From the NCBI GenBank assembly GCA_020632695.1, contig JACKFB010000019.1, forward strand, positions 1 to 64,000: a DNA stretch of 64,000 nt. The letters are read 5' to 3'. Numbering within the stretch: the stretch's first letter is position 1; each line of letters begins with the position of its first letter. The translations under genes and the position numbers were made by a program. The notes beneath the pieces are model-generated. The model had not been told where the DNA came from and searched no databases. It saw only the letters and a program-made list of their open reading frames with translations. This document shows positions 27,930-36,462 of the stretch, piece by piece. The stretch is from Deltaproteobacteria bacterium. Lineage in GTDB: Bacteria; Myxococcota_A; UBA9042; PHBI01; JACKFB01.

Positions 27930-30494
27930 ATGATGTGTTGCCGCCGGGTCTCGCTGGTGCTGGTGGTCGCGCTGCTGGCGGCAAGCTCGGGTTGCGAGAG
28001 CTTCTTCCGCAAGAAGATCGAGGGCAACCTGCCGCGCTTCGACGCCGTCGACGTGTCGACGGACGTGGCCGATGTGGACGAGCTCGGCGGCGCAGGCGTC
28101 GGCGCCCCCTGCAGCAACGGCGCCGCCGGCCTCAGCGATTGCCGGGTCGGGCTCATCTGCGCCTCGGGCACCTGCCGCGCCGTGGGCACCAGCGGCGAGA
28201 ACATCCCCTGCATCCTCAGCGACGAGTGCGGCGACGGATTGTACTGCGGTTTCACCGGAACCTGCCTGCCCTCCGGGGACGGCGCGGCGGGGGATCCCTG
28301 CACCTCGGGCGCCCAGTGCGGCGCCGGGTCGTACTGCCGCCTGCTGGGCTTGAGCGGCGTATGCGCGGAGGCCGGCAGCGGCGACCTGGGTGAGCCGTGC
28401 ACCACGCCAGGGGACTGCCTCGGGGGGCTCATCTGCGGCGACGAGGGGACCTGCGCGGTCGGGGGGCTCGCCTTCGGCCTCACCGCCTGGCAGGGCGTGA
28501 GCTGCGCCGGCGACGACACCGGACCGCCGCGGGTGCTCTTCGAGATCCCACGCGCCGGGAGCACGGCCGACTTCTTCGCGCTGCCCTTCCCCAACGACAT
28601 CCGGATGATCGGCGGGCGCCTCTCCCTCGAGGGCTTCCCGACGCCCGGGCCGGGCGTGATCGGCTTCGACCCGGTCGCGCGGGTCGTCGCCGCCGCCGAG
28701 CAGGTGCAGCGAGGCTTCTCCCGCGAGCCGGTCGTGTACTTCCGGTTCTCGCAGCCGCCCGACTTCGCGTCGGTCGAGGGCAACCCGGCGAACACGGCCG
28801 GCAACCCGGTGACCCTGCGCTACCTCAACATCGACCCGGATGGCGGCAGCGTCGGCGCAAAGCAGAGCTTCGGCTGGACCACCACCGACGGCGGCGGCCG
28901 CTACATCTGCCCGCGCTTCGTCGAGGTCCGCGTCCCCTGGGAGGCGCCGCTCCTGGAGGGCACCACCTACGCCGTCGTGCTCACCCGCGGCGTGCGCACC
29001 GTCGACGGCGTCGAGATGCAGCCGGACGCGGACTTCACCCGCATGCTGGCCGAGGCCCGCCCCAGCGACGCGGACGTGGCGGCGGCCTGGGATGCCTACG
29101 CGCCGCTGCGCGCCTGGATGGCCGAGGACGGCATCGCCCCGAGCGAGATCATCGCCGCGGCGGTGTTCACCACCCAGGTCACCTCCGAGCTGCCCGGGCG
29201 CATCCGCGACGCCGTGCGGGCCCAGCCGGCGCCGAGCCCGGAGGCGCTCACGCTCTGCGACGGGGCGGCGGTGAGCCCCTGCGACGACGGCCTCAGCGGT
29301 GAGGCCCACCTCCGCGGCTGCTTCGCGCCCGGCGCGGAGGTCGACGAGATCCACCTGCGGCTGGCGCTCCCCAAGGTGCAGAAGGGCACGCGCCCCTATC
29401 TGGAACCGTCGGACGGCGGAGGCCTCGTCGTGGACGGGCAGGGCGCCGTCGAGCTGCAAGGCAGCGAGCCCGTCTGCGTGGCCCTCACCATCCCCAAGCA
29501 GGGCACCATGCCCCCCGCCGGCTGGCCGCTGCTGCTCTACGGCCACGGCACCGGCGGCAGCTTCCGGTCGGGCGCCGCCGTCGTCGGCGATCTCGTCTCC
29601 GCCATCCCGGTGGGGGCAAGCACGGTGCGCTTCGCGACGGCAGGCTGGGACGGCCCGATGCACGGCTCGCGCCGCGGCGCCGACCTCGACCCGGAGCCGC
29701 TCTATTTCAACGTCGGCAACCCGGTGGCCGCTCGCGGCAATGCCTGGCAGGGCGCCGCCGACCTCTTCGCGCTGGTCCGGACGCTGGGCACGCTCGAGCT
29801 CTCCGCCGCCGAGAGCCCCACCGGCAAGGCCCTGCGCTTCGACACCGCGCACTTCGCCTACCTGGGCCACAGCCAGGGCGCCCAATACGGCCCGCTGGTG
29901 GTCCCCTACGAGCCCGGTATCGGGCTCCTCGCCCTCAGCGGCGCGGGCGCCGGGCTGGTGCGCGCGACGCTGGCCAAGACCAGCCCGGTGGACGGGGCGT
30001 TGGGCGTCGCGGTGGCGCTGCAGGAGTTCACCAACCAGGGCATCCGCGAGGTCAAGGAGAGCCACCCGGCCCTCTCCCTGCTCCAGGGCCTCTTCGACGC
30101 GGTCGATCCCCTCGACCACGCCCAGCTCGTACAGCTCAGGCCGCTGGCCGGCGCCGCGCCCCGCCACGTCCTCCACATCTTCGGCCAGGGCGACACCTAC
30201 GCGCCGGAGGGCGCCGGCGACCTGCTCGTGCGCACCCTCGCCGTGCCCGTCGCCCACACCGGCGCGGGGGCCCCGCCCCATGCCATCGGCGGTACCGAGG
30301 TCGTGGCGACGCCGGTCAGCGCCAACCTCTCCAAGGGGACGGTCACCGGGGCCACCCTCGAGGCGCTGCCGGCCACCGGCGACGGGCACTTCGTGCTCTT
30401 CGAGGACGCGGGCATCCGCGAGCAGCTCCGGCAGTTCCTCGGGACCTGGGTCAGCGCGGGCACGCCCGTCGTCGTCGCCCGCCCGGGGTCCTGA
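27930..30494 (+). CDS. Cys-rich surface lipoprotein with alpha/beta-hydrolase (lipase-like) domain
   Basis: 854 residues. The ATG at 27930 follows a GGAGG-type site; the signal peptide ends SSGC (lipoprotein). Residues about 55-190 are Cys-rich EGF-like loops (CSNGAAGLSDC, CILSDECGDGLYC, CTSGAQCGAGSYC). Residues about 200-850 look like a bacterial extracellular lipase of the VolA/Lipase_bact_N type: an N-terminal beta region (LPFPNDIRMIGGRLSL), then a hydrolase core with the nucleophile elbow GHSQG (S648), an acidic candidate in GQGDTYAP and the late histidine H820 in GDGHFVLF. It probably hydrolyses lipids or esters at the cell surface. It is followed after two bases by another lipoprotein gene. 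Confidence 0.82.
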   Translation: MMCCRRVSLVLVVALLAASSGCESFFRKKIEGNLPRFDAVDVSTDVADVDELGGAGVGAPCSNGAAGLSDCRVGLICASGTCRAVGTSGENIPCILSDECGDGLYCGFTGTCLPSGDGAAGDPCTSGAQCGAGSYCRLLGLSGVCAEAGSGDLGEPCTTPGDCLGGLICGDEGTCAVGGLAFGLTAWQGVSCAGDDTGPPRVLFEIPRAGSTADFFALPFPNDIRMIGGRLSLEGFPTPGPGVIGFDPVARVVAAAEQVQRGFSREPVVYFRFSQPPDFASVEGNPANTAGNPVTLRYLNIDPDGGSVGAKQSFGWTTTDGGGRYICPRFVEVRVPWEAPLLEGTTYAVVLTRGVRTVDGVEMQPDADFTRMLAEARPSDADVAAAWDAYAPLRAWMAEDGIAPSEIIAAAVFTTQVTSELPGRIRDAVRAQPAPSPEALTLCDGAAVSPCDDGLSGEAHLRGCFAPGAEVDEIHLRLALPKVQKGTRPYLEPSDGGGLVVDGQGAVELQGSEPVCVALTIPKQGTMPPAGWPLLLYGHGTGGSFRSGAAVVGDLVSAIPVGASTVRFATAGWDGPMHGSRRGADLDPEPLYFNVGNPVAARGNAWQGAADLFALVRTLGTLELSAAESPTGKALRFDTAHFAYLGHSQGAQYGPLVVPYEPGIGLLALSGAGAGLVRATLAKTSPVDGALGVAVALQEFTNQGIREVKESHPALSLLQGLFDAVDPLDHAQLVQLRPLAGAAPRHVLHIFGQGDTYAPEGAGDLLVRTLAVPVAHTGAGAPPHAIGGTEVVATPVSANLSKGTVTGATLEALPATGDGHFVLFEDAGIREQLRQFLGTWVSAGTPVVVARPGS

Positions 30495-30496
30495 GG

Positions 30497-31261
30497 GTGC
30501 GCCCGCTCGGAACCGCCCTCGGGACGGCGCTGGTGGCCTGCGTGCTCGCCAGCGGCGCCTGCACCCCGACGCTCGAGCCGGAGGCCTCGGACGCCCCCAT
30601 CGCGCCGCCTGGGAACCTGCCGGGCACCACCGTGGGTCCGGTGGATCCCGTGCTGATGCGCGACAAGCTCGCCGGGTCGTGGGTGGTGCGCCGCGCCCGG
30701 CGCGTGATCCTCGAGTTCACCCTGGACGGCGACCACATCGCGCTGGTGGATCACCGCTTCCCGACGCCCCGCAAGCTCGAGGGGACCTTCCGCGTGCGCT
30801 CGTCGACCGGCTTCGGCGTCGAGACCGCCGACGGGACGACCTACTGGTACGCCGTGGGCTGGGACGGGCCGATCGTCCACATCGGGCTGGGCACCATCAT
30901 CGAGGTCGGCGACGCGACCCGCTTCACCGCCCAGCTCGGCGCGTGGGAGCGCCTGGTCCGCACTCCCGACGGCTGCACCTACGTCCGGACCTGGGGCGGG
31001 GACGAGCGCAGCACCGAGGTGCCTTGCGAGGTCGTCGAGCGCGGCGACCGGAAGATCTTCACCTTCGAGGCCGAGGATCCCTACCGCCCCGATCGCCTCA
31101 AGAAGGTCGAGCTGGACCTGGTGGGCGGCTACCTGATGGAGCGCGAGCTGGGCGACTCCATCGCGGTGCCGCGCGTCGTCTACGAGCGCGAGGCGACCGA
31201 CGACGCGGGCGAGGAGCCCGAGGCGCCGGCCGAGGACGAGCCCCCGGCGCGGCCGCTCTGA
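30497..31261 (+). CDS. Lipoprotein of unknown function
   Basis: 254 residues, GTG start two bases after the lipase-like gene. The signal peptide ends SGAC, a slightly non-standard lipobox. A short Pro-rich linker leads into a beta-barrel-like domain (about residues 55-150: LAGSWVVRRARRVILEFTL, then GDHIALVDHRF and TTYWYAVGWDGP) with one later Cys pair (DGCTYVRTW, EVPCEVVE). The C-terminus is acidic and Pro-rich. The pattern is lipocalin-like but too weak to assign. Likely co-expressed with the surface hydrolase; it could be its partner or chaperone (inference). Confidence 0.72.
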   Translation: MRPLGTALGTALVACVLASGACTPTLEPEASDAPIAPPGNLPGTTVGPVDPVLMRDKLAGSWVVRRARRVILEFTLDGDHIALVDHRFPTPRKLEGTFRVRSSTGFGVETADGTTYWYAVGWDGPIVHIGLGTIIEVGDATRFTAQLGAWERLVRTPDGCTYVRTWGGDERSTEVPCEVVERGDRKIFTFEAEDPYRPDRLKKVELDLVGGYLMERELGDSIAVPRVVYEREATDDAGEEPEAPAEDEPPARPL

Positions 31262-31425
31262 CCTGAGGGCGCCGCGCCTCCTCGCGGCTCGCTCGGTGCG
31301 GACGCGTGACCCCGTGCGCGACCGCTCGACTTGGCTTAGGATGGCCCCGCCGCGTGAGCCGCCGCGCCTGCACCTTCGCGCCGCGCAGGGCGTCACGGGC
31401 GAGATGGAAGAACCAGGAGTCCACC

Positions 31426-32538
31426 GTGCACGTAAGCCCTGTTCGCTCGATCCTCGCGTCCGCTTCGGTGTCCGCGGTGTGCGCGGTCATGCTCCTGGCC
31501 GGCTGCAAGGATGACGCCCAGCAGACGTGGCCGACCCAGGCACCGCCGCAAGCGCGGCTCGCCGACACGCCGGTGCCGCAGACCGACGAGACGGTCACCT
31601 ATCCGGCGGCCGGCGAGGAGCAGCCCGTGGCGCCGGAGCAGGCGCAGCCGGTGCCGCACGAGAGCAAGGGCTTCCGCGTGGTGGTGACCGCGTCCTTCTC
31701 GGAGCTCCCCGAGGGCGCGCGGATCATCGCTCCTTCGCCGCGAGACCGTCGCTACCAGAAGGTCTCCAAGAGCGAGCACTCCGGCGCGGCCGGGGCCGTG
31801 ATGCCCGCGGACGACAACGAGAACCTCTTCTTCGTCAGCGACCCCATCAGCGGGCCGACGGCGACCTACACCGGCTCCTTCGAGGTCGTCCGGCGCGTCG
31901 GAAGCCCCGGGACGCTTCAGGCGGCGCAAGGCCAGGACTTCGACGGCAACGCGCCCCCGGTGGGCGACGTCTCCACCGACGCCGGCGTCGTCGCCGCGGC
32001 CCAGGCGCTGGGCGCCGAGAAGAAGCAGGCCTATGACGAGCTCCAGGCCGTCATGGACGCCGCCATCGCCATCAAGCCCGACGCCGCGGGGCCTGCCACG
32101 GCGGCGGAGGCCATCGCCCAGAAGAAGGCGAACACGCTGGGCCTGGCCCGCGCCACGGTGGAGCTGCTGCGGTTGCGCGGCGTGCCGGCGCTGGTGGTGC
32201 AGGGGATCGAGCTGGGCGCGGTGCCGTCGACCGTCGAGACCACCCACGCCTGGGTCGACGCCAACCTGCCCCAGCTCGGCTGGGTCCCGCTGGATCCCGA
32301 GAAGCGGCAGGGGATCGACGAGGTGGCCAGCGACGCGCGCTTCCGCGGCATGCTGCCCATCGACCGCATCGACCTGGCCTACGGTGACTCCACGGTGCTG
32401 CCGGCCGACGGGACCTTCCCCGAGACCACGCTCACCGGGGACCTCGCGGCCCCGATGGCGGTCAAGGACGGCGCCCGCGTCGGCAAGGTGACCTGGTCGG
32501 CCAAGGTCGAGGTGCTGCCCGAGGCCGCGCCGGAGTAG
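31426..32538 (+). CDS. Lipoprotein with a probably inactive transglutaminase-like domain
   Basis: 370 residues. The GTG at 31426 is supported by AGGAG eight bases upstream and by the lipoprotein signal that follows (ending LLAGC). After a Pro/Gln-rich linker and a beta domain, residues about 195-300 resemble the transglutaminase core: LLRLRGVPALVVQG, then THAWVDANLPQLGWVPLDPE with H274 and the Asp in PLDPE. The position that normally holds the catalytic Cys is Thr here (ANTLGLA where GVCRDFA is usual), so the enzyme is probably inactive and may serve as a binding domain. Stands as a single gene, convergent with the ATP-grasp gene. Confidence 0.75.
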   Translation: MHVSPVRSILASASVSAVCAVMLLAGCKDDAQQTWPTQAPPQARLADTPVPQTDETVTYPAAGEEQPVAPEQAQPVPHESKGFRVVVTASFSELPEGARIIAPSPRDRRYQKVSKSEHSGAAGAVMPADDNENLFFVSDPISGPTATYTGSFEVVRRVGSPGTLQAAQGQDFDGNAPPVGDVSTDAGVVAAAQALGAEKKQAYDELQAVMDAAIAIKPDAAGPATAAEAIAQKKANTLGLARATVELLRLRGVPALVVQGIELGAVPSTVETTHAWVDANLPQLGWVPLDPEKRQGIDEVASDARFRGMLPIDRIDLAYGDSTVLPADGTFPETTLTGDLAAPMAVKDGARVGKVTWSAKVEVLPEAAPE

Positions 32539-32567
32539 GGCGGCACGCGCAGCGTCGGGGCGTGCGC

Positions 32568-33515
32568 TCAGGCGCTGCCGCCTGAGGAGCGGGACCAGAG
32601 GGCGTGGTCTGATGCCTGGCCGGCGCGATGAGCGCGAAGGGCCGCGCGTAGCCAGAGCACCACCTCGCGGGCGAGGTCGCGCCCGGTCGCTGCCTCGACG
32701 CCCTCCAACCCCGGGCTGGCGTTGACCTCGAGCACCCGCAGCCGGTCTCCCGAGGGCAGCAGATCGACGCCACACAGCGGCAGGTCCATGGCCCGCGCTG
32801 CGCGCCGGGCGAGCTCACCCGCCTCGGCGTTCAGCTCCGCCGCCTCGGCGCGGCCGCCGAGGTGGAGGTTCGAGCGGAACTCTCCGGCAGCGGCGACGCG
32901 CCAGACCGCGGCCTGGGGCTCGCCGCCGATGACGAGCACCCGCAGGTCCCGGCCCCGTGCGGCCTCGACCAACGGCTGGACGAGCACCGCCTGGCCGCGG
33001 GCCGTGAGGCTCCCGATGAGCCTGCGCGCCTCGCCGTCGTTTCGCGCCAGCAGCACCTGGCGGCCCTGGGAGCCTTCGCGCAGCTTGACCACCACCGGCG
33101 CCCCGCCGAGCGCCTCCAGCGCGCGGTCGGCGTGGGCCGGCTCGCGCACGGCCACGGTCGGCACCACCGGCAACCCCGCCGCCGCCAGTCGCTGGGTGGT
33201 GGCCAGCTTGTCCTGGGCGCGCCCGATCGCCTGCGCCTGCGCCGCGCTGAAGCTGCCCGCGTCCACCAGCCCCTGGACCAGCGCCAGCCCCCACCCGGTC
33301 AGGCGCGCGCCGATCCGAGGCACCAGGAGCTCCGGCGCGGCCAGCGGCGCTCCGTCCTGGAAGAGCGGACCCGGGCCGCCCGACGCGCTCAGCGTCACCC
33401 GCACCGGGTCGATGAGGCTGGCGGCGAGGCCCACGGCGCGCGCGGCCTCCAGCAGCCGCCGCGTCGAGTAGAAGCTCTCGGAGTGCGAGAGGATCGCCAG
33501 GCGCTCTGCGCTCAC
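32568..33515 (-). CDS. RimK-like ATP-grasp ligase
   Basis: 315 residues, cytoplasmic. The ATP-grasp fold is visible: APVVVKLREGSQGRQV (ATP-binding lid region), VQPLVEAARGRDLRVLVIGG, a basic stretch and the Mg-binding end RVLEVNASPGLEGVE. The closest type is RimK / ribosomal protein S6 glutamate ligase, which adds amino acids to a carboxyl end or side chain; the substrate here is unknown. GTG start at 33515-33513 overlapping the stop of the exporter gene (GTGA), so it is translated together with that ABC transporter. That coupling makes a role in a small peptide or peptide-like product plausible, but no precursor peptide gene was seen nearby. Confidence 0.85.
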   Translation of the reverse strand: MSAERLAILSHSESFYSTRRLLEAARAVGLAASLIDPVRVTLSASGGPGPLFQDGAPLAAPELLVPRIGARLTGWGLALVQGLVDAGSFSAAQAQAIGRAQDKLATTQRLAAAGLPVVPTVAVREPAHADRALEALGGAPVVVKLREGSQGRQVLLARNDGEARRLIGSLTARGQAVLVQPLVEAARGRDLRVLVIGGEPQAAVWRVAAAGEFRSNLHLGGRAEAAELNAEAGELARRAARAMDLPLCGVDLLPSGDRLRVLEVNASPGLEGVEAATGRDLAREVVLWLRAALRAHRAGQASDHALWSRSSGGSA

Positions 33516-35254
33516 GTCTCGAGCAGGGTGGCCTGATCGGAGAGCAGCTCGGTGTAGATGCCGCCCCGGGCCGCCAGGGTCTCGTGATCGCCCACCTCGA
33601 CGATGGCGCCGTGCTCCAGCACCAGGATGCGATCGGCGTTGCGCACGGTCGACAGCCGGTGGGCGATGATCAGGGTGGTGCGCCCCTCCATCAGCCGCAG
33701 AAGCGCCGCATGCACCAGGGCCTCGTTGGTGGTGTCGAGGTGGCTGGTCGCCTCGTCCAGGATCAGCAGCCGCGGATCGGCCAGCAGCGCCCGCGCGATG
33801 GCGATGCGCTGGCGCTGGCCGCCGCTGACCCGGACGCCGCGCTCGCCGACCTCGGTGGCCAGCCCATCGGGCAGCGACGCGATGAAGTCGCTGATGAGCG
33901 CGTCGGACGCGGCGCGCTCGATGTCCGCCACGCTGGCCTCGGGCGCTCCGTAGGCGATGTTCTCGGCGATGGTGCCCGAGAACACGATCGGGTCCTGGTG
34001 CACCGTGGCCAGGGCGCCGCGCAGCTCGGCGAGATGGAGCGTGGGCAGCGCTCGCCCGTCCAGACGCACCGTGCCCTCATCCGGGTCCCAGAAGCGGTGC
34101 ACCAGCGCGGCGATGGTCGACTTGCCGGCGCCCGAGCGCCCCACCAGCGCCACCCGCTCGCCGGGCGCGATGCGGAACGAGACCCCGCGCAGGACCGGCA
34201 CCCCGGGCCGCGCAGGGTAGGTGAAGGTGACGTCGTCGAACTCCAGCTCGCCACGCACCTGCCCCAGCGGCCGGGCATCGGGGCTGTCGCGGATCGCCGG
34301 CTCCTCCTCCATGAGCGCGAACACGCGGCCGGTCGCGCCCACCGCCCGCTGCAGGTTGCTCCACACGTCCGCCAGCGAGCCCATCGCGCCGCTGACCATG
34401 ATGGCGTAGAGCAAGAACGCGGCCAGCTCGCCCGCGCTCAGCGTCTGGGCGACCACGCGGCGGGCCCCGAGCCAGAGGATCAACGCGAGGGCCGCGTAGC
34501 CGGCGATCTGCACGGCCCCCATGAAGGCGCCGCGCGCATAGGCCAGCCGCACCGCCGTGCTGAACACCTCCCCCACCGAGCCCGCGTACCGCTCGGCCTC
34601 GCGCGCCTCGGCGGTGAACACCTGCACGGTCTCGATGCCGGTCACCGCCTCCTCCAGGCCCGCGTTGGCGTGGGCCATCACGTCCTGGATGTGGCGCGCG
34701 CGCCCGCGGATGCGCCGCCCCACCCAGACGGCGCCGACGGTGACCGGCGGCAAGGTCGCCAGCATCACCAGGGTGAGGCTGGGGCTCGTCATGACCAGCA
34801 GCGCCACGCCCCCGACGATCGTCAGCGTCGAGCGCAGGGCGATGGAGATCTCGGTGCCGACCGCGTGCTGGAGCATGCCGATGTCGGCGGTGAGGCGGCT
34901 GAGCAGCTCGCCCGAGCGGTGCTCGTGGAAGAAGCCCGGCGGGTGCTCGAGCAGGCGGCGGAAGCTGCGCTCGCGCAGATCGGCGACCACGCGCTCGCCG
35001 AGCCAGGTCATCAGCACGTGTCGCACCATCACGAAGGCGCCGAGCAGGGTGAAGACGACCATCGCCAGCGCGACGAGCCGATCGAGGTAGGCGAGATCGC
35101 CGCGGGCCACGGCCTGGTCGAGCGCCAGGCGGACGCCCTGGGGCAGGAGCAGGTTCAGGGCGCCGCCGCCGAGCAGCAGCAGGGTCGCGAGGATCCAGCG
35201 GCCCAGGTAGGGGCGGAGGAGGCCGGCCATGCGGCGGAGGGGTTGGCGGCGCAT
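33512..35254 (-). CDS. MsbA-type ABC exporter (membrane domain fused to ATPase)
   Basis: 580 residues, inner membrane. The N-terminal half has six membrane helices (for example WILATLLLLGGGALNLLLP, LVALAMVVFTLLGAFVMV) and the coupling segments typical of half-transporters. The C-terminal ATPase has Walker A GRSGAGKST (about residue 372), signature VSGGQRQR, Walker B LLILDEATS and the H-loop (IIAHRLS). It should work as a homodimer exporting a lipid, drug or peptide. I chose the ATG at 35254; an upstream in-frame TTG is less likely. Co-translated with the ATP-grasp gene. Confidence 0.92.
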   Translation of the reverse strand: MRRQPLRRMAGLLRPYLGRWILATLLLLGGGALNLLLPQGVRLALDQAVARGDLAYLDRLVALAMVVFTLLGAFVMVRHVLMTWLGERVVADLRERSFRRLLEHPPGFFHEHRSGELLSRLTADIGMLQHAVGTEISIALRSTLTIVGGVALLVMTSPSLTLVMLATLPPVTVGAVWVGRRIRGRARHIQDVMAHANAGLEEAVTGIETVQVFTAEAREAERYAGSVGEVFSTAVRLAYARGAFMGAVQIAGYAALALILWLGARRVVAQTLSAGELAAFLLYAIMVSGAMGSLADVWSNLQRAVGATGRVFALMEEEPAIRDSPDARPLGQVRGELEFDDVTFTYPARPGVPVLRGVSFRIAPGERVALVGRSGAGKSTIAALVHRFWDPDEGTVRLDGRALPTLHLAELRGALATVHQDPIVFSGTIAENIAYGAPEASVADIERAASDALISDFIASLPDGLATEVGERGVRVSGGQRQRIAIARALLADPRLLILDEATSHLDTTNEALVHAALLRLMEGRTTLIIAHRLSTVRNADRILVLEHGAIVEVGDHETLAARGGIYTELLSDQATLLET

Positions 35255-35309
35255 GGGCGACTGGGTACTCCGGCGAGGGCGCGGCGGCAAGCGCGCCGGC
35301 CGCGCTCGC

Positions 35310-36401
35310 TCAGCGGCGCGCAGGCGGAGGGCCCAGCCCGAAGGGGAGCACCAGGGCCGGAGGACCGCTCAGCTCGATGCGCCGCCGGCCCTCGCGAAAG
35401 GAGGCGCCGGCAGCGTCGAGCACCACGTGGTCCGCGGCCTGCAGCGGGGCGAGGGCCGCGGCGGCGTCGTCGCCGAGGGGCGCCACGCCGGCGAAGCGGA
35501 GCCGGGTGGGGCCGTCCCAGCGCGCATCGACGAGCGCCGCCTGCGCCGCGTCGTTCAGGTAGACCCGCGGCTGCCCCAGCTCGGCGTCGATCGCGCGCAC
35601 GAGATCGGGCCAGGTGCGGGCCAGGTGGGCGGCGGCCAGATCGGCGATGGCGGCCGACGCCTCGCAGTCGTAGCGGCAGGGGAACCAGGCCAGCCAGGCG
35701 AAGCGGTGCAGCGCGAGGTTGTTGAGCCGCGGCAGGAAGATGCGGGTGCGCCCCATGGCCGCCTCGATGGGGCGGCGGTTCGGCCAGCGACGCTCGAGAG
35801 CCGCGAAGGCGCGCGCGCAGCAGGCCGGGTAGCCGAGCAGGGCGCCCAGCGTGGTGGCGTCGCCGGCGCCGGTCCCGTCCGAGGCCATGCGGTCCAGGGC
35901 CCTCGCCCGCTCCGCCAGGGCCAGCTCCCGCGACGCGTAGACCACCTGCCGGGCTCGCTCGGGGCCTGCCGGGGGCCTGGCCACCTCGACGGGAGCCTGC
36001 TCCGCGCCCAGCCGCTCGCAGAGCCAGCGGTGCACCGGGCTCTGGGGGTTCAGAAGGACCTGACGGGCGACGGGCCCCCCCAGCGCCACCGCTCGCTCGA
36101 CCAGCGGGTGGGTGGCCAGCGGCCGCACGGTGTGCACGCTGTCGACCTCGGTGACCATGGCCTGGGTCTCGACGTCCTCGCGCACCGGCTCGCCCACCAC
36201 GGTGACGCAACCCAGCGCCTCCCAGCGCGCCCGCGCCGCGTCGACGTCCTCCAGGTCGTGCAGCTCGCGCACCACCGGCTTGTGCCCGATGGCCATCAGC
36301 AGCTCGCTGGCCAGCCCCGCCGGCAGCACCTCGCCCGGGCCGCCCGGCGCGGCCTCGTCGCCGCCGCCACGCCCGCTCCCATCGGCGCCCGCGCCCCTCA
36401 C
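35310..36401 (-). CDS. GYPxCC-motif protein (DUF483-like), unknown function
   Basis: 363 residues. Start assigned to the GTG at 36401-36399 because GGAGG lies five bases upstream; the upstream ATG at 36464 would overlap the dus start codon. Residues about 115-250 include LLGYPACCARAFAAL, the GYPxCC motif found in DUF483-like proteins, then a segment with FPCRYDCEASAAI. The paired Cys suggest metal or cofactor binding. The N-terminal 100 residues (MAIGHKPVVRELHDLED...) and C-terminal beta region are not recognised. It lies 55 bases before the ABC exporter in the same direction and so may belong to that operon. Confidence 0.7.
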   Translation of the reverse strand: MRGAGADGSGRGGGDEAAPGGPGEVLPAGLASELLMAIGHKPVVRELHDLEDVDAARARWEALGCVTVVGEPVREDVETQAMVTEVDSVHTVRPLATHPLVERAVALGGPVARQVLLNPQSPVHRWLCERLGAEQAPVEVARPPAGPERARQVVYASRELALAERARALDRMASDGTGAGDATTLGALLGYPACCARAFAALERRWPNRRPIEAAMGRTRIFLPRLNNLALHRFAWLAWFPCRYDCEASAAIADLAAAHLARTWPDLVRAIDAELGQPRVYLNDAAQAALVDARWDGPTRLRFAGVAPLGDDAAAALAPLQAADHVVLDAAGASFREGRRRIELSGPPALVLPFGLGPPPARR

Positions 36402-36424
36402 GCCTGCCTCCGCGCGGCTGGAGC

Positions 36425-36454
36425 TTGACCTCGCCGCGTCCCCGGGGCTATCGG
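36425..36454 (+). promoter_or_regulatory. Probable dus promoter
   Basis: TTGACC (36425-36430), 18-base spacer, TATCGG (36449-36454), 8 bases before the dus ATG. The message is probably leaderless. It lies in the short divergent gap with the GYPxCC gene. Confidence 0.5.
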
Positions 36455-36462
36455 AACGCCCC

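Noticed and set aside
27306..30494. 1062-residue version of the lipase-like protein
   Set aside because: The extension overlaps pgsA on the other strand and precedes a clear ribosome site and lipoprotein signal at 27930.
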